From the IMG/VR virus record IMGVR_UViG_3300017991_000096, positions 1 to 64,000 of that record: 64,000 nt of DNA; one strand, written 5' to 3'. The notes beneath the pieces were generated by a model. The model made no database searches. It was not told the origin of the DNA and worked only from the letters and a program-made list of their open reading frames with translations. A program made the position numbers and the translations under genes. Position 1 is the first letter of the stretch. Every line of letters starts with the position of its first letter. Positions 15,364 through 24,494 of this stretch are shown here, piece after piece. Origin of the DNA: a virus.

Positions 15364-17613
15364 ATGGACGAGACGGCCGAGTTCGGATTCATCTTCAACG
15401 TCAAGGGCAACGCCGAAAAGGCGTTCAAGCGGATGTCGGGCTACCTCAAGTCCATCACCGCAGAGTCCAGGGCGTCGGCGCGCTCCTATCGTGCGCCCCG
15501 AGACGAGTTCGGCCGTTTCGTCAGCCAGGGAACCAAGGGCGCTGTCGGTTTCGCGGGCAGCATCGGGCAGGTGTCCTCCGCCCTCTCCGACGCCACAGGT
15601 CAGATCACGGCGCTCACGAGTGCCGCCTCCAACTTCTTCGGCGGGTTCGTGCGGCAGGGCGTCCAGACAGCCGCAGCCATCGAGGAGAGCAACGCCCGAC
15701 TCGCGTTCGGTCTATCCAAGATGGGTATGCCGTTTGACGAGATCAACGACCGGATCGATGAGGTGTCCCTCAAGACCGTGCTTACTCGCGCGGACTTGCA
15801 GGACATGGTGTCCGAGCTAGCCATTCAGAGGATCAACGCTTTTGATACTGCCCTCGACAGCCTCCAGTACACGGCTACCGATGGTAGTAAGAAAACCATC
15901 TCTGCCGTGGAGTCCATCGCTGACGCCGTGGCGTTCTCAGGTAAGAACGTCAACCGCGTCATGTTCTCCATCAAGGAGACGGTGTCTGAGGGCAAGATCC
16001 GCCCTGGCCGCTTCCTGTCCGACGACTTGAACCTCGCCCGTGACGAGGTGAAGAAGTGGAACAAGGAACTCGACAAGGCCAAGAGCAACCAGGAGCGGTT
16101 CAACACCCTCATGGGCCTGATCACCGATCGCGTCGGCGGCACCACGGGCGCCCTCGGTGACACCCTCAACTTTACCCTCCAGCAGATTGACGACTGGGTG
16201 GACAAGATCAGCAGCGAGGCGTTCAAGGGCGTGCTGCCGGTCATCCGCGACCTTGTCCGCGAGATCGGGGAATGGTTCCTGACCGTTACCAAGGAAGGCT
16301 ACATGGACAAGGTGCGCGAGGCGTTTACCGACCTTGCGAAGCAAGCCGCAGCGGTCGCGCGCTTCATGTTCAACGTCGCCACTGCCGTTTTCGAGTTCGT
16401 GCGGATGAACCCGTGGGTCATCAAGCTCGTCTCCTACCTCATCGCGGCAGGCGTCGCGCTGGGGACCATCGTCGGCGCCATCGCCAGTGTTGCCGCTGTG
16501 GTCCTCGCGTTCCAGGCCCTCTGGGCTGCGCTGCCCGCCGTCATCGCTGCCGTCCAGGCTGCCGTGGTCGCGCTGTTCACCACCGTCCTCCCGTACACGC
16601 TGCTGCTCGGTCTGGTCGTCGGCGGGCTCGTCGTCGGCTTCATGGCGCTTGCCAAGGTCATGCTCGGCGGCAAGGACTGGGCCGACACATGGGAGCGCGT
16701 CAAGCTGGTCCTCTCCGCGATCTGGGAGGGCATCAAGGGTATGACGGGTGACTCCGCCACGCTCTCGAAAGAGACAGCCATGGCGCTACAGAAAGCCGGG
16801 TTGCTCGATTTCGTGTGGAACTTCCTGCGCGTCCTCAACCGGGTCAAGAAGATGGCGATCACCGTCTACCAGACCTTCATGGGGTATTGGCCGGCGATTC
16901 AGGAGGCGGGCGTGCGCATCTGGGGGTCCATCTCTCGCGCCGTCGAGTCCTTCGCCCGCATCTTCGGCATCAACACGAAGGGGATGCAGAAGGGTGCTGA
17001 CACGACCATGGACTCGTGGGTCGAGACGGGCATCGCCATTGGCGAGGTCTTCGCCCACATCATCCTGTTCATCGTCATGCTCGTGGAGTGGATCGCCAAG
17101 GCTATCGAAGGCATGGCGAACCTGTACGAAAAGGCGACGCAGGTGGGCGAGGGCATCGCAGACTGGGCGGCCGACTGGACAGGTGTAGGCGTACAGGAGG
17201 AGGAGAGAACGTCAGTTCGCGGCGCACCGGGCTTTATGGGCCAAGGTGCTATGGCTGCGGGAGCCCCTGCCCGTGGGGCTCCAGGCTTCCTCGGACAAGG
17301 TGCCGCTGCCAGCATCGTCACGCCGCGCGAAGCTCTCCAGCAGAAAAACCAGAAAGAGGCCGCCGACGCCCTGGCGAGTATGAGCGAACTCCAGCGCAGG
17401 CGCCTGGTCGAGCTACAGGACGAGAAGCGTGCAGCACTCGCAGGTGGCGACCGCAAGAGCGCGGCCGTCATCGACGACAAGGTAATGAAGGAGTTTGGAA
17501 AGACCATCGCCAACGCCGTCGCCAAGGCCCCGCTCAAGGTCAACATCGACGGGAAGAACGTGACTGACCTGATCGCAGAGCAGTCCCAGCAGAACAGAGA
17601 GGCAGGTGCCTGA
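15364..17613 (+). CDS. Tail tape measure protein
   Basis: 749 residues, located right after the frameshifted chaperone. The N-terminal 340 residues are helical and charged. Residues about 345-435 form a long hydrophobic block of several potential membrane helices, and another lies near 560-585; both are typical of tape measure proteins. A Gly/Ala/Pro linker near 617-650 contains a duplicated R-G-A-P-G-F-[ML]-G-Q-G-A. By the usual length rule (about 0.15 nm per residue), the tail would be near 110 nm. The protein sets tail length and is ejected with DNA. Confidence 0.8.
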   Translation: MDETAEFGFIFNVKGNAEKAFKRMSGYLKSITAESRASARSYRAPRDEFGRFVSQGTKGAVGFAGSIGQVSSALSDATGQITALTSAASNFFGGFVRQGVQTAAAIEESNARLAFGLSKMGMPFDEINDRIDEVSLKTVLTRADLQDMVSELAIQRINAFDTALDSLQYTATDGSKKTISAVESIADAVAFSGKNVNRVMFSIKETVSEGKIRPGRFLSDDLNLARDEVKKWNKELDKAKSNQERFNTLMGLITDRVGGTTGALGDTLNFTLQQIDDWVDKISSEAFKGVLPVIRDLVREIGEWFLTVTKEGYMDKVREAFTDLAKQAAAVARFMFNVATAVFEFVRMNPWVIKLVSYLIAAGVALGTIVGAIASVAAVVLAFQALWAALPAVIAAVQAAVVALFTTVLPYTLLLGLVVGGLVVGFMALAKVMLGGKDWADTWERVKLVLSAIWEGIKGMTGDSATLSKETAMALQKAGLLDFVWNFLRVLNRVKKMAITVYQTFMGYWPAIQEAGVRIWGSISRAVESFARIFGINTKGMQKGADTTMDSWVETGIAIGEVFAHIILFIVMLVEWIAKAIEGMANLYEKATQVGEGIADWAADWTGVGVQEEERTSVRGAPGFMGQGAMAAGAPARGAPGFLGQGAAASIVTPREALQQKNQKEAADALASMSELQRRRLVELQDEKRAALAGGDRKSAAVIDDKVMKEFGKTIANAVAKAPLKVNIDGKNVTDLIAEQSQQNREAGA

Positions 17614-18203
17614 TGGGATACAACCCCTCACGATTCACGAAGGGCCGGTTCGTCCAGGTCAGCACGGGCATCATCGTCCCCTTCATGTTCAACCCCACCA
17701 CCGTCGCGCGCGACCACGGATGGAGTTGGTCTGAGCAGGCTATCCCTGGCCGATCTCACCCGTTCTACCAGGGTGGCACTGGCATGGCCGAGAGCATCAG
17801 TTTCACCCTGTTCCTCGACGGCGACCGCGGGCGCTCCGACCGGCGGCGCTCGCTGGCTGAGGTCGGCTTTCAGGACGTGCCCATCGACCTGTCCCCGGAG
17901 ATCAACCAGCTACGCCAGTTGAAGCTGCCCCACGATGTCGAGTTCGATGGGGCCTATGGCGTGCCCGACCGCTTGCTCCTCAACCTCGGGACTTGGTTCT
18001 CTGGGCAGGTGCAACTGGACAGCGTCAACGACCGCGTCACCGAGTGGACCCCCAAGCTGGAGCCGCTGCGCGCTGAGGTGGACATCGAGGCGCATGTGAT
18101 CGTTGAATCCAACGAAACCGACTGGTTGTTCTTCTCCTCGGAGCCGAGCAACGCCCTGACGGAGCGGCCAGAGGTGCTGCCCAGACCGGAGAGTGACTCG
18201 TGA
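17613..18203 (+). CDS. Baseplate hub / CIS-tube-like protein
   Basis: 196 residues; TGATG overlap with the tape measure stop. The N-terminal V-P-F-M-F-N-P-T-T-V ... W-S-W-S-E-Q-A-I-P-G-R ... Y-Q-G-G-T-G ... S-F-T-L-F-L-D-G pattern matches the contractile injection system tube/hub N-terminal family. It would form part of the tube initiator below the tail tube. No LysM tail was seen in this short version; the following small gene may supply a similar role. Confidence 0.6.
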   Translation: MGYNPSRFTKGRFVQVSTGIIVPFMFNPTTVARDHGWSWSEQAIPGRSHPFYQGGTGMAESISFTLFLDGDRGRSDRRRSLAEVGFQDVPIDLSPEINQLRQLKLPHDVEFDGAYGVPDRLLLNLGTWFSGQVQLDSVNDRVTEWTPKLEPLRAEVDIEAHVIVESNETDWLFFSSEPSNALTERPEVLPRPESDS

Positions 18204-18559
18204 GCGTCGGACCAGACAGCCGCTACAACCGATCCGCGATCCTCGTCGTGCAGGACCAGTTCGGCCGCCCTCAGCGCAAGCCGTACCTCGACATCTTCGA
18301 GCCGTACAGTGAGATCAACGACCCGACCAACCGGCGCTACGTGGTCAATGATATCGACCGCCCGCACACCCTCGGCTATCGCTTCCTCGGCAACAGCCGC
18401 CACTGGTGGGCTGTCGCGGACTTCAACGAGGTCATCGACCCTTTCGAGGAGTTCCAGCCCACCGCGCAGATCCAGCTACCCAGCCGCGGGACGTTCCAGT
18501 TTGACGTGCTGGACTTCGACCTCGTGGCCGAGAGAGACATCGAGGACGGTGAGGCGTGA
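18200..18559 (+). CDS. Baseplate wedge protein, gp53/LysM-like
   Basis: 119 residues from a GTGA overlap. The core Y-V-V-N-D-I-D-R-P-H-T-L-G-Y-R-F-L-G and W-W-A-V-A-D-F-N-E-V-I-D-P resembles T4 gp53-like or LysM-type baseplate proteins ('D-R-P-d-x-i-a-y-x-x-Y-G ... y-W-W-x-I-x-x-x-N'). It lies between the hub-like and gpD-like genes, as expected for a baseplate component. Confidence 0.6.
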   Translation: MSVGPDSRYNRSAILVVQDQFGRPQRKPYLDIFEPYSEINDPTNRRYVVNDIDRPHTLGYRFLGNSRHWWAVADFNEVIDPFEEFQPTAQIQLPSRGTFQFDVLDFDLVAERDIEDGEA

Positions 18560-20160
18560 CTCAGGCGATCTACACGGCGCGCGTCAAGCCTGTGGTGATG
18601 ATTCGCGTCAACGGGGAGCCACGCCCCGACCTGGAGGAGCGCCGCATCGTCTTTCAGTACAACGACCGTGTGGGCAAGCGGGACACCGCGGAGCTAGTGC
18701 TGGCCGATCCTGGGCGCGAGATCTCCAACGGCGACCTTTTACAGCCTGACGACATCTTCGAGGTGACGTGGGGCTACCCCGACAACATGAGCAAGGTTCG
18801 GACCCTTCGCTTGAAGGGCTGGACGCCGAACTATGACGAAGCCTTCCCCACGGTCAAAGCTAACCTCATGGTTACCAGCGCACGTCAGAAGCTCCAGGGC
18901 AAGCGTAGGGTCACGGAGCCCCACACGACGCAGAAACCGAAGAACTGGGGTAAGCGCGAGAGCAGCGACATCGCCAAGCGCATCGCTCGACGGCATGGGC
19001 TCAAGTTCAAGGGCGATGCCAGTGACGACATCGACGTTCCGTTCTACCAACCGGGCAACGTCAGCGACTACGAGTTCCTTCAACAGCTAGCCGACGACAT
19101 CGACTTCGAGTGCTTCATCGAGGGTGACACGCTCTACTACCGAGCGAAGCCCTACGATGAGCGGCCGAGGCGGGTGTTCTACTACTACCCACAAGGCGGC
19201 GGGCTCACCGATACCCTGCTGCTCAGCTTCACCCCCGAGGTGAAGGTCATCAAGGTAAGCGTCAAGCCTCGCGGCTCCAACACATCGACGGGCGACGCCA
19301 ACGTCAAGTTGGAGGCCACGCTTTCCGGCATCAACGCCGAGTTCTCCGAGCTAGCCGGCACGAACGCCGCCAACGCCCAGACCGCCAGTAACAACGCGCA
19401 GCAGAGCGCCGCCGCTGACCTCACCGCGTCGCTGGAGGCGAGTGCCAACTTCAAGCTGAACCCCAACGCATCGACCGCCCAGCAGGCAGCGCAGAGTCGG
19501 GCTGCGGTGGAGGATGGGCTCGCCGCGCTCAAGAACGCCCGCGCCGATCTGCGCTCCTCGAAAACGCAGACGGGTAAGGCCGCCTACGCCGAGCAGACGA
19601 CGCAGATCAACAGTCAAGCTCAGGGCGACAAGGGGTCCTGTGCGGGCTCGTCACCATCGAAGGCAGGCGACACGCCCACGGGCGAGCCCTCGACCCAGGA
19701 GGCGGTTGTGCTGGGTCTGGGAGACTCTCGGGACCTGACCTACCTGCCAGCCTCCAACGCCCAGTCCCTCGCCACCCCGTCCGTCTCCGAGCGCAAGCGG
19801 CAGCGCGAGGCGTGCGCCAGTTTCGCAAAGATGAAGGACCGGGCTGTGACCGCGTCCGCGGAGTTCGTTGGCGATCCGGCGCTCAGGAGCAAGGTGAACT
19901 ACGAAGTTCGTGGCGTTGGCCGCCGCTTCGAGGGCTCGTGGTATAGTAAAGACACGACACATACGGTAGGAGACAACTACCGAGTGCAGATGAAGCTCAA
20001 GAAAGGCACCATCCGCAAGATCAAGAAAGGCAAGGGGACCAGTGCGAACGCCATGGACCCCAACGCAGCCAACCAGCAGACGAGCGAGGTGCTCGTGCTC
20101 GGACTCGCCAACGAACGTGTCTCCCGCATCGAAACCCGGTCGGGAGTCCCCAACACATAG
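18556..20160 (+). CDS. Baseplate hub protein, phage late control D (gp27/gpD)-like
   Basis: 534 residues; GTGA overlap. Residues 1-250 show the features of the gpD/gp27/VgrG hub family: an early R-I-V-F-Q-Y-N-D segment, G-D-L-L-Q-P-D-D-I-F-E-V-T-W-G, D-I-A-K-R-I-A-R-R-H-G-L, and F-L-Q-Q-L-A-D-D-I-D-F-E. An Ala/Asn/Gln-rich helical region (about 265-350) and a charged tail follow. The protein forms the trimeric hub that links tube and spike. Confidence 0.75.
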   Translation: MTQAIYTARVKPVVMIRVNGEPRPDLEERRIVFQYNDRVGKRDTAELVLADPGREISNGDLLQPDDIFEVTWGYPDNMSKVRTLRLKGWTPNYDEAFPTVKANLMVTSARQKLQGKRRVTEPHTTQKPKNWGKRESSDIAKRIARRHGLKFKGDASDDIDVPFYQPGNVSDYEFLQQLADDIDFECFIEGDTLYYRAKPYDERPRRVFYYYPQGGGLTDTLLLSFTPEVKVIKVSVKPRGSNTSTGDANVKLEATLSGINAEFSELAGTNAANAQTASNNAQQSAAADLTASLEASANFKLNPNASTAQQAAQSRAAVEDGLAALKNARADLRSSKTQTGKAAYAEQTTQINSQAQGDKGSCAGSSPSKAGDTPTGEPSTQEAVVLGLGDSRDLTYLPASNAQSLATPSVSERKRQREACASFAKMKDRAVTASAEFVGDPALRSKVNYEVRGVGRRFEGSWYSKDTTHTVGDNYRVQMKLKKGTIRKIKKGKGTSANAMDPNAANQQTSEVLVLGLANERVSRIETRSGVPNT

Positions 20161-20169
20161 GACCCCACT

Positions 20170-20898
20170 ATGCCAGCCAAGCCCCTACCCAAAAACGCGA
20201 AGATCCTCCAGGTCAGCAACTTCACCTTCGACGGCACCGATCAGGAGGCGACGGTCACCTACGACGTGGAGCTATCCAACGGAGCCAACGTCGAGTACAC
20301 GTCCACGCTCTGCCCCGAGCAGGACCGCGAGTTCGCGCTCGCGCTCACGCACGTCTGGGACGTGGTCCGCAAGCGGGCATACGAGCCCGTCAAGATCGAG
20401 CGGGAGTTGCTCTGCGACACCTGCACGTCGGCGTGCTGCTACAACTACCACCACGTTCAGGTCACTGAGCGTGACATCGACCGGCTCTGCGAGGCCACCA
20501 AGTCGAAGGACCTTGATGACCTTCGGCGCAAAGGCATCATCGGTGGCGACGGCTCGATGGGCGGCGTCGGCTGGCTCGGCAAGGTGGCGATCGACGAGGA
20601 GACGTGGGAGGAGGTTGGCGATGTCCTCAAGCATCGCCACGTCTGCATGTTCCTTGCTTGGTCTAAGGAGGGCTTGGGTCGCTGCACCATCTACAAGCAC
20701 CGACCGGACACCTGCCGCGGGTTTGAGGAGCAGAACTGCGAGGACTACACCCCGGCCGACGAGAGCCTGGTGCAGATCCGCCGCCTCAACCGCGACGCAA
20801 GGCGCAACCCCATCAATCCCAACTTCCCCAAGGTCGATATGGACCGACTGGCAGAGACGACTGGGGTCGAGATTCGGCCCATGAAAGGACGACGATGA
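20170..20898 (+). CDS. YkgJ-type putative zinc/iron-chelating Cys-cluster protein
   Basis: 242 residues. A Cys cluster C82-x2-C85-x3-C89-C90 is followed by H-V-C-M-F and R-C-T-I-Y-x-H-R-P-D-T-C-R-x-F. This is the signature of the YkgJ/UPF0153 family, predicted to bind Zn or Fe-S. The first 75 residues are an added domain of unknown fold. Its place inside the baseplate operon (4-base overlap with the next gene) is unexpected. It could be a metal-binding baseplate part or an assembly factor. The family name is confident; its role is not. Confidence 0.65.
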   Translation: MPAKPLPKNAKILQVSNFTFDGTDQEATVTYDVELSNGANVEYTSTLCPEQDREFALALTHVWDVVRKRAYEPVKIERELLCDTCTSACCYNYHHVQVTERDIDRLCEATKSKDLDDLRRKGIIGGDGSMGGVGWLGKVAIDEETWEEVGDVLKHRHVCMFLAWSKEGLGRCTIYKHRPDTCRGFEEQNCEDYTPADESLVQIRRLNRDARRNPINPNFPKVDMDRLAETTGVEIRPMKGRR

Positions 20899-21344
20899 GA
20901 CGAGCACTACTCGCCATGGTCGCGTGCCTCGCCCTCTCGGGCTGCGGTAGCGCGTACATCAACACCTACCGCGGAGCGGTCATCACGAAGGAACTCGTGA
21001 CGGAGGCTCACGAGAGCCAGTGGAGCGAGCCCCTGCGCGAGCGGGCCGCCGAGTGCGACACGGAGGCCAACGACACCGTCGCCAAGCTGGACGAGTGCAT
21101 GGCACCGTTCACGAAGGACAACAACGACAAGGTGGTCAAGGCCCTCGCCGCCTACAAGACCGCCGCGTCGGCGCTGAGTGCCATCCTCATCGCCGCCGAG
21201 AAGAACCCCGACGGGCTCGACAAAGACGCCCTCAAGCAAGCCATGAGTGACACCCTCGCCGCTGCCCGAGAGTTGATCTCCCTGTTCCCCGAGGCGGCCG
21301 AGTGGATGGAGCGCGTCGAGATGCTCTTGAAAGGACTGGTGTAG
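20895..21344 (+). CDS. Putative phage lipoprotein
   Basis: 149 residues; ATGA overlap. The N-terminus is a lipoprotein signal: M-R-R, a hydrophobic stretch, and L-S-G-C with the lipidated Cys at position 17. The mature part is helical, Ala/Glu/Lys-rich, with two further Cys residues. A membrane-anchored lipoprotein in a baseplate operon could be a lysis accessory (outer spanin type), a superinfection-exclusion factor or a host-envelope protein. No partner inner-membrane spanin was found, so I leave the role open. Confidence 0.6.
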   Translation: MRRALLAMVACLALSGCGSAYINTYRGAVITKELVTEAHESQWSEPLRERAAECDTEANDTVAKLDECMAPFTKDNNDKVVKALAAYKTAASALSAILIAAEKNPDGLDKDALKQAMSDTLAAARELISLFPEAAEWMERVEMLLKGLV

Positions 21345-21346
21345 CC

Positions 21347-21535
21347 ATGAACATCCTTGGATCCCTACTGGAGAGCGCCGCCAAGGTTCTCAAGCTCAGC
21401 CGCGAGGCGTTCGCCGCCAAGCTGGAGGAGGCCGCTGCTGAGGTCAGGGCGGGCAAGCTGATCCCCGACGCCGCTTTCGAGCGGTCCATCGAGGACAAGG
21501 AACTGCTGGACGAGATCTACGGTCGCCGTAGCTAG
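21347..21535 (+). CDS. Small helical hypothetical protein
   Basis: 62 residues from ATG 21347, two bases after the lipoprotein stop, with AAAGGA upstream. An upstream GTG/ATG extension would overlap the lipoprotein gene and is less likely. The protein is a single amphipathic helical segment rich in Glu, Ala and Lys, without Cys. Co-transcription with the lipoprotein gene suggests a linked role. Function unknown. Confidence 0.55.
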   Translation: MNILGSLLESAAKVLKLSREAFAAKLEEAAAEVRAGKLIPDAAFERSIEDKELLDEIYGRRS

Positions 21536-21540
21536 ACACC

Positions 21541-22842
21541 ATGCGACGCCCAGAAGAACAGGTCGGCCCCAAAGACGACCGCAAATACTGGGGCTCCTAC
21601 GTCGGGTTCGTCCGAGACACGAACGACCCCGAGCGGAGAGGACGTGTCCGCTTCCATGTACCCGAGGTCGCGGGTGACGAGGACAACACGGATACGTGGC
21701 TCGACTGGGCGTTGCCGAAGATGCCCCTCGCGGGTTTCGACACTGGGGCTCTCCTTGTCCCGCCGTCACCGGAAGAACAGTCCCGAGAGGACCAGGACGG
21801 TGACCGGGAGAGCCCCATCCGTCGCGTGGCGTACTGGATCGAGTTCCGGCACGGCGATCCACGCTTCCCCATCTACACCGGAGGCTTCTGGTACGGCGAG
21901 GGTGACATCCCCAACTACACGCCGCCCATTTCCGAGATCTCCAACAACGGCGATGAGTCGTTCCTGCCGCCCAACGGCAGCGCGGCGACCCGGCTCCTCG
22001 ACTTCAACTCTGACGGTGACCTGGCCGAGAGCGAGCCCGCAAGCGAGCCGCGCCCGAGTAACGAGGCGCTGTACCCTCGCAACAGGTTCTACAAGAGCCC
22101 TAGCGGGCACATCATCGAAGCCGACGACACCCCGAACCGCGAGCGCGTCAAGGTGTACCACCGGGGCGGCACCTACTGGGAGATGACCCCAGATGGTAGC
22201 CTCATCACCAAGGTTGTCGGCAAGCGCTACACCTACGTGAGCGATGACGATCTGCGGCACGTCGTGGGCACCTGCAAGGAGGTTCTCGACCGCGACTACC
22301 ACATCCAGGTTCGCGGCAACACGACCGAGGTCTACCTCCAGGCGCGGCGCATCCTAGAGGAGAGCGAGGTCACCCAGATCTCCAAGGCCAACGTCAGTCG
22401 GCAGATCAACGGCACCTACACCCTGAACGTCGCCTCGCTGCTGCTGGAGTCTCTGGCCGATGCGAACATCGCCGCCGCTGGCACGATGTCGATCGCTGGC
22501 CTGTCTACGACCGTGCTTGGTGCCACGAAGGCGGAGATCATCTCTCCGACAGGGGTGACCCTCGTGGGCTCGTCGTCTCCCGTCGCTGCCATCGAGCCCA
22601 TCATGGGTGGGCTCACCTTCAACGCTGGCCTGGCTACCTTCAACGGTACGTGGGGCGGGCTCGCTGCCACGCTCGCTACTGCGACGGCGGCCTACGCCGC
22701 CACGCGACCGCCCCCACCGGCCCCCGAAGGTGTGTGGCTCGCCGCCATCGCCACCTATCTCAGTGGCCTCGCCGTAGCTATCCCGATCTGGACGGCAGCC
22801 GCGGCAGCTTCCAACACCATCCACCGAGTGACCCCCCTCTAA
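21541..22842 (+). CDS. Baseplate spike protein, gp5/VgrG OB-fold type
   Basis: 433 residues. Residues about 18-120 match the gp5/VgrG-type OB-fold module (Y-W-G-S-Y-V-G-F-V-R-D-T-N-D-P-E-R-R-G-R ... L-D-W-A-L-P). Residues about 290-345 are Ala/Ser/Val/Thr-rich short beta strands consistent with a beta-helix needle. No lysozyme domain is inserted, unlike T4 gp5. It should form the membrane-puncturing spike under the hub. The TAATG stop/start overlap couples it to the next gene. Confidence 0.7.
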   Translation: MRRPEEQVGPKDDRKYWGSYVGFVRDTNDPERRGRVRFHVPEVAGDEDNTDTWLDWALPKMPLAGFDTGALLVPPSPEEQSREDQDGDRESPIRRVAYWIEFRHGDPRFPIYTGGFWYGEGDIPNYTPPISEISNNGDESFLPPNGSAATRLLDFNSDGDLAESEPASEPRPSNEALYPRNRFYKSPSGHIIEADDTPNRERVKVYHRGGTYWEMTPDGSLITKVVGKRYTYVSDDDLRHVVGTCKEVLDRDYHIQVRGNTTEVYLQARRILEESEVTQISKANVSRQINGTYTLNVASLLLESLADANIAAAGTMSIAGLSTTVLGATKAEIISPTGVTLVGSSSPVAAIEPIMGGLTFNAGLATFNGTWGGLAATLATATAAYAATRPPPPAPEGVWLAAIATYLSGLAVAIPIWTAAAAASNTIHRVTPL

Positions 22843-24038
22843 TGGCTACCTGGCTTACCATCGACGGTGACGACCTTCCGCTGATCCCTCTGCTGGAGCA
22901 GATCTTCGGTACGCTCGACCCGTTGCTGAACGCTGCGGCTGCGGCTGCTCAGACTGCCGCCACGGCACTGGAGGTCATCGAGACGCTCATCGGTGTCGTG
23001 GGCGACCCGAACGAACTGGTGCGCCAAGCTATCAATGCCCTCATCCAAGACCTGATCACGAATCAGGTCAACGTGCTGCTCATCAAGCCCACGTTCCTGA
23101 CGGACCAGGGTAACCGGGGGCTCGCAGGGTTCGGGCGTATCATCCAAGACGCGCTCACTGACCAGGGTGACATCAACCGCCCCAACTTCGGAGCCAACGA
23201 CACCAGCGGGGGCGTGGTCATCGCTGTTTTTGCCCCCAGCTTTCAGGACTTGGTGCCACTGGCACAGGCGTTCCAGTCCCTCTTTGGCGACGGCTGGCGC
23301 GAGTTCATCGACTACGTCAACAGCCTCCCCGGAGAGCGCCCGCCCTTCAACCTGGTCGGGGCTACTGGCACCGTCACGTCGCTGGTGGAGGGGGCCGATC
23401 CCTCCTCGACCTTCATCGACGCCGACCTGGCCGACTTGCAGAACAACACCGGCAGCCAGTGGAACGGATACCGCATCGACGGCTTCAACGGCCGCAACGC
23501 AGGGCAGTCCGCTATCGTCAACTTTTTCAACCCCTTCGACGGTCGCTTCTTCCTCGATCCCGGCTTCTCCAACGACCTGGAGGTGGGCGATGCCTACGTC
23601 CTCAACTACATCCCGCAGAGCAAGCCTCCCGACTGGTACACGAAGCGGGTCATCGACGTGTTCCCTCCGCTCGCGCTCGCCGTCGATGCGCTCGCACGAG
23701 TCCGCGACCAGATCCCCAACGCTGGCGGTCCTCTCCAAGACGCGCTCAACGTCTTGTCTCGGCTGATCAACCTGCTCCAAGCCAAGGTCGCCCTCATCCA
23801 GAACATCATTGGTCAGATCCAAACCATCGTGGCTCTGCTCCAGCAGCTTGGTAACGTCACGAACTTGAACGTGCTTCCCATCCCACCGCAGAACTTCGGT
23901 GACGTGGGCTTCATCACCGAGTTCTTCCGCGCCCAGAACCCGCCGCCCGTGGCAGCGGACTCGGTCGCACTGGGCCTCGTGCTCTACGGCGGCAGTGGCA
24001 TCTACGGCACCCTTCAACAGATCCTACCCATCCCATGA
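22842..24038 (+). CDS. Baseplate-associated hypothetical protein
   Basis: 398 residues from ATG 22842, overlapping the spike stop (TAATG); a longer frame extending into the spike gene is a shadow. The N-terminal 90 residues are hydrophobic-helical (L-N-A-A-A-A-A-A-Q-T-A ... I-N-A-L-I-Q-D-L-I). The middle is Asn/Gly/Asp-rich and beta-like, and residues about 300-345 are another helical Leu/Ile/Gln-rich zone. No family recognised. Position between spike and gp25-like genes suggests a baseplate or hub-associated protein. Confidence 0.6.
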   Translation: MATWLTIDGDDLPLIPLLEQIFGTLDPLLNAAAAAAQTAATALEVIETLIGVVGDPNELVRQAINALIQDLITNQVNVLLIKPTFLTDQGNRGLAGFGRIIQDALTDQGDINRPNFGANDTSGGVVIAVFAPSFQDLVPLAQAFQSLFGDGWREFIDYVNSLPGERPPFNLVGATGTVTSLVEGADPSSTFIDADLADLQNNTGSQWNGYRIDGFNGRNAGQSAIVNFFNPFDGRFFLDPGFSNDLEVGDAYVLNYIPQSKPPDWYTKRVIDVFPPLALAVDALARVRDQIPNAGGPLQDALNVLSRLINLLQAKVALIQNIIGQIQTIVALLQQLGNVTNLNVLPIPPQNFGDVGFITEFFRAQNPPPVAADSVALGLVLYGGSGIYGTLQQILPIP

Positions 24039-24493
24039 CTGACGAGTTCCAGCCCCTCATCCCCGACTTCGACCCTGGCGAGCCTGGTGCTGCGCTCGGC
24101 AAGGGCATGGCGTGGCCGCCCCGCGAGGACCCGACGACGGGTGACTTCAAGCGCGCTGAGGGCGAGGAGTCCATCTCGTCCTGTATCCTCAACCTCATCA
24201 CGACGGTCTACGAGGAGATCCCGCTGCTGGAACTCATGGGCACCCGCATCGAGAGGTTGCTGTTCTCGAACGACCTCGACGGCTTGCTTGAGCTTTTCCG
24301 TCTGGAGGTGGGCGAGGCGCTCAAGCGGCACGAGAAGCGGGTGTTCTACCTGGGCACGACCTTCGAGGTGAGCGGCACAGACCGCAACACGCTGTCGGTC
24401 AAGGCCCGTATCCGCTACCGCGTTCGGGCGACTGGACAGCCCGACACGTTGGTGTTCCCCTTTTCTCTGAACGGAACCCCGGAGGGCGTCTGA
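24035..24493 (+). CDS. Baseplate wedge protein, gp25/GpW-like
   Basis: 152 residues; ATGA overlap. The segment S-I-S-S-C-I-L-N-L-I-T-T ... M-G-T-R-I-E-R-L-L-F-S-N ... L-E-V-G-E-A-L-K-R-H-E-K-R-V follows the gp25 pattern ('G-s-x-l-x-x-l-l-F ... i-x-x-A-i-x-r-y-e-p-R-v'). gp25 is a wedge component that nucleates sheath assembly. It is followed after one base by the gp6/J-like gene, the standard neighbour. Confidence 0.7.
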   Translation: MTDEFQPLIPDFDPGEPGAALGKGMAWPPREDPTTGDFKRAEGEESISSCILNLITTVYEEIPLLELMGTRIERLLFSNDLDGLLELFRLEVGEALKRHEKRVFYLGTTFEVSGTDRNTLSVKARIRYRVRATGQPDTLVFPFSLNGTPEGV

Positions 24494-24494
24494 C

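Noticed and set aside
22839-24017. 392-codon open frame on the - strand
   Set aside because: Shadow of the baseplate-associated gene at 22842; composition matches a reverse-frame artefact.
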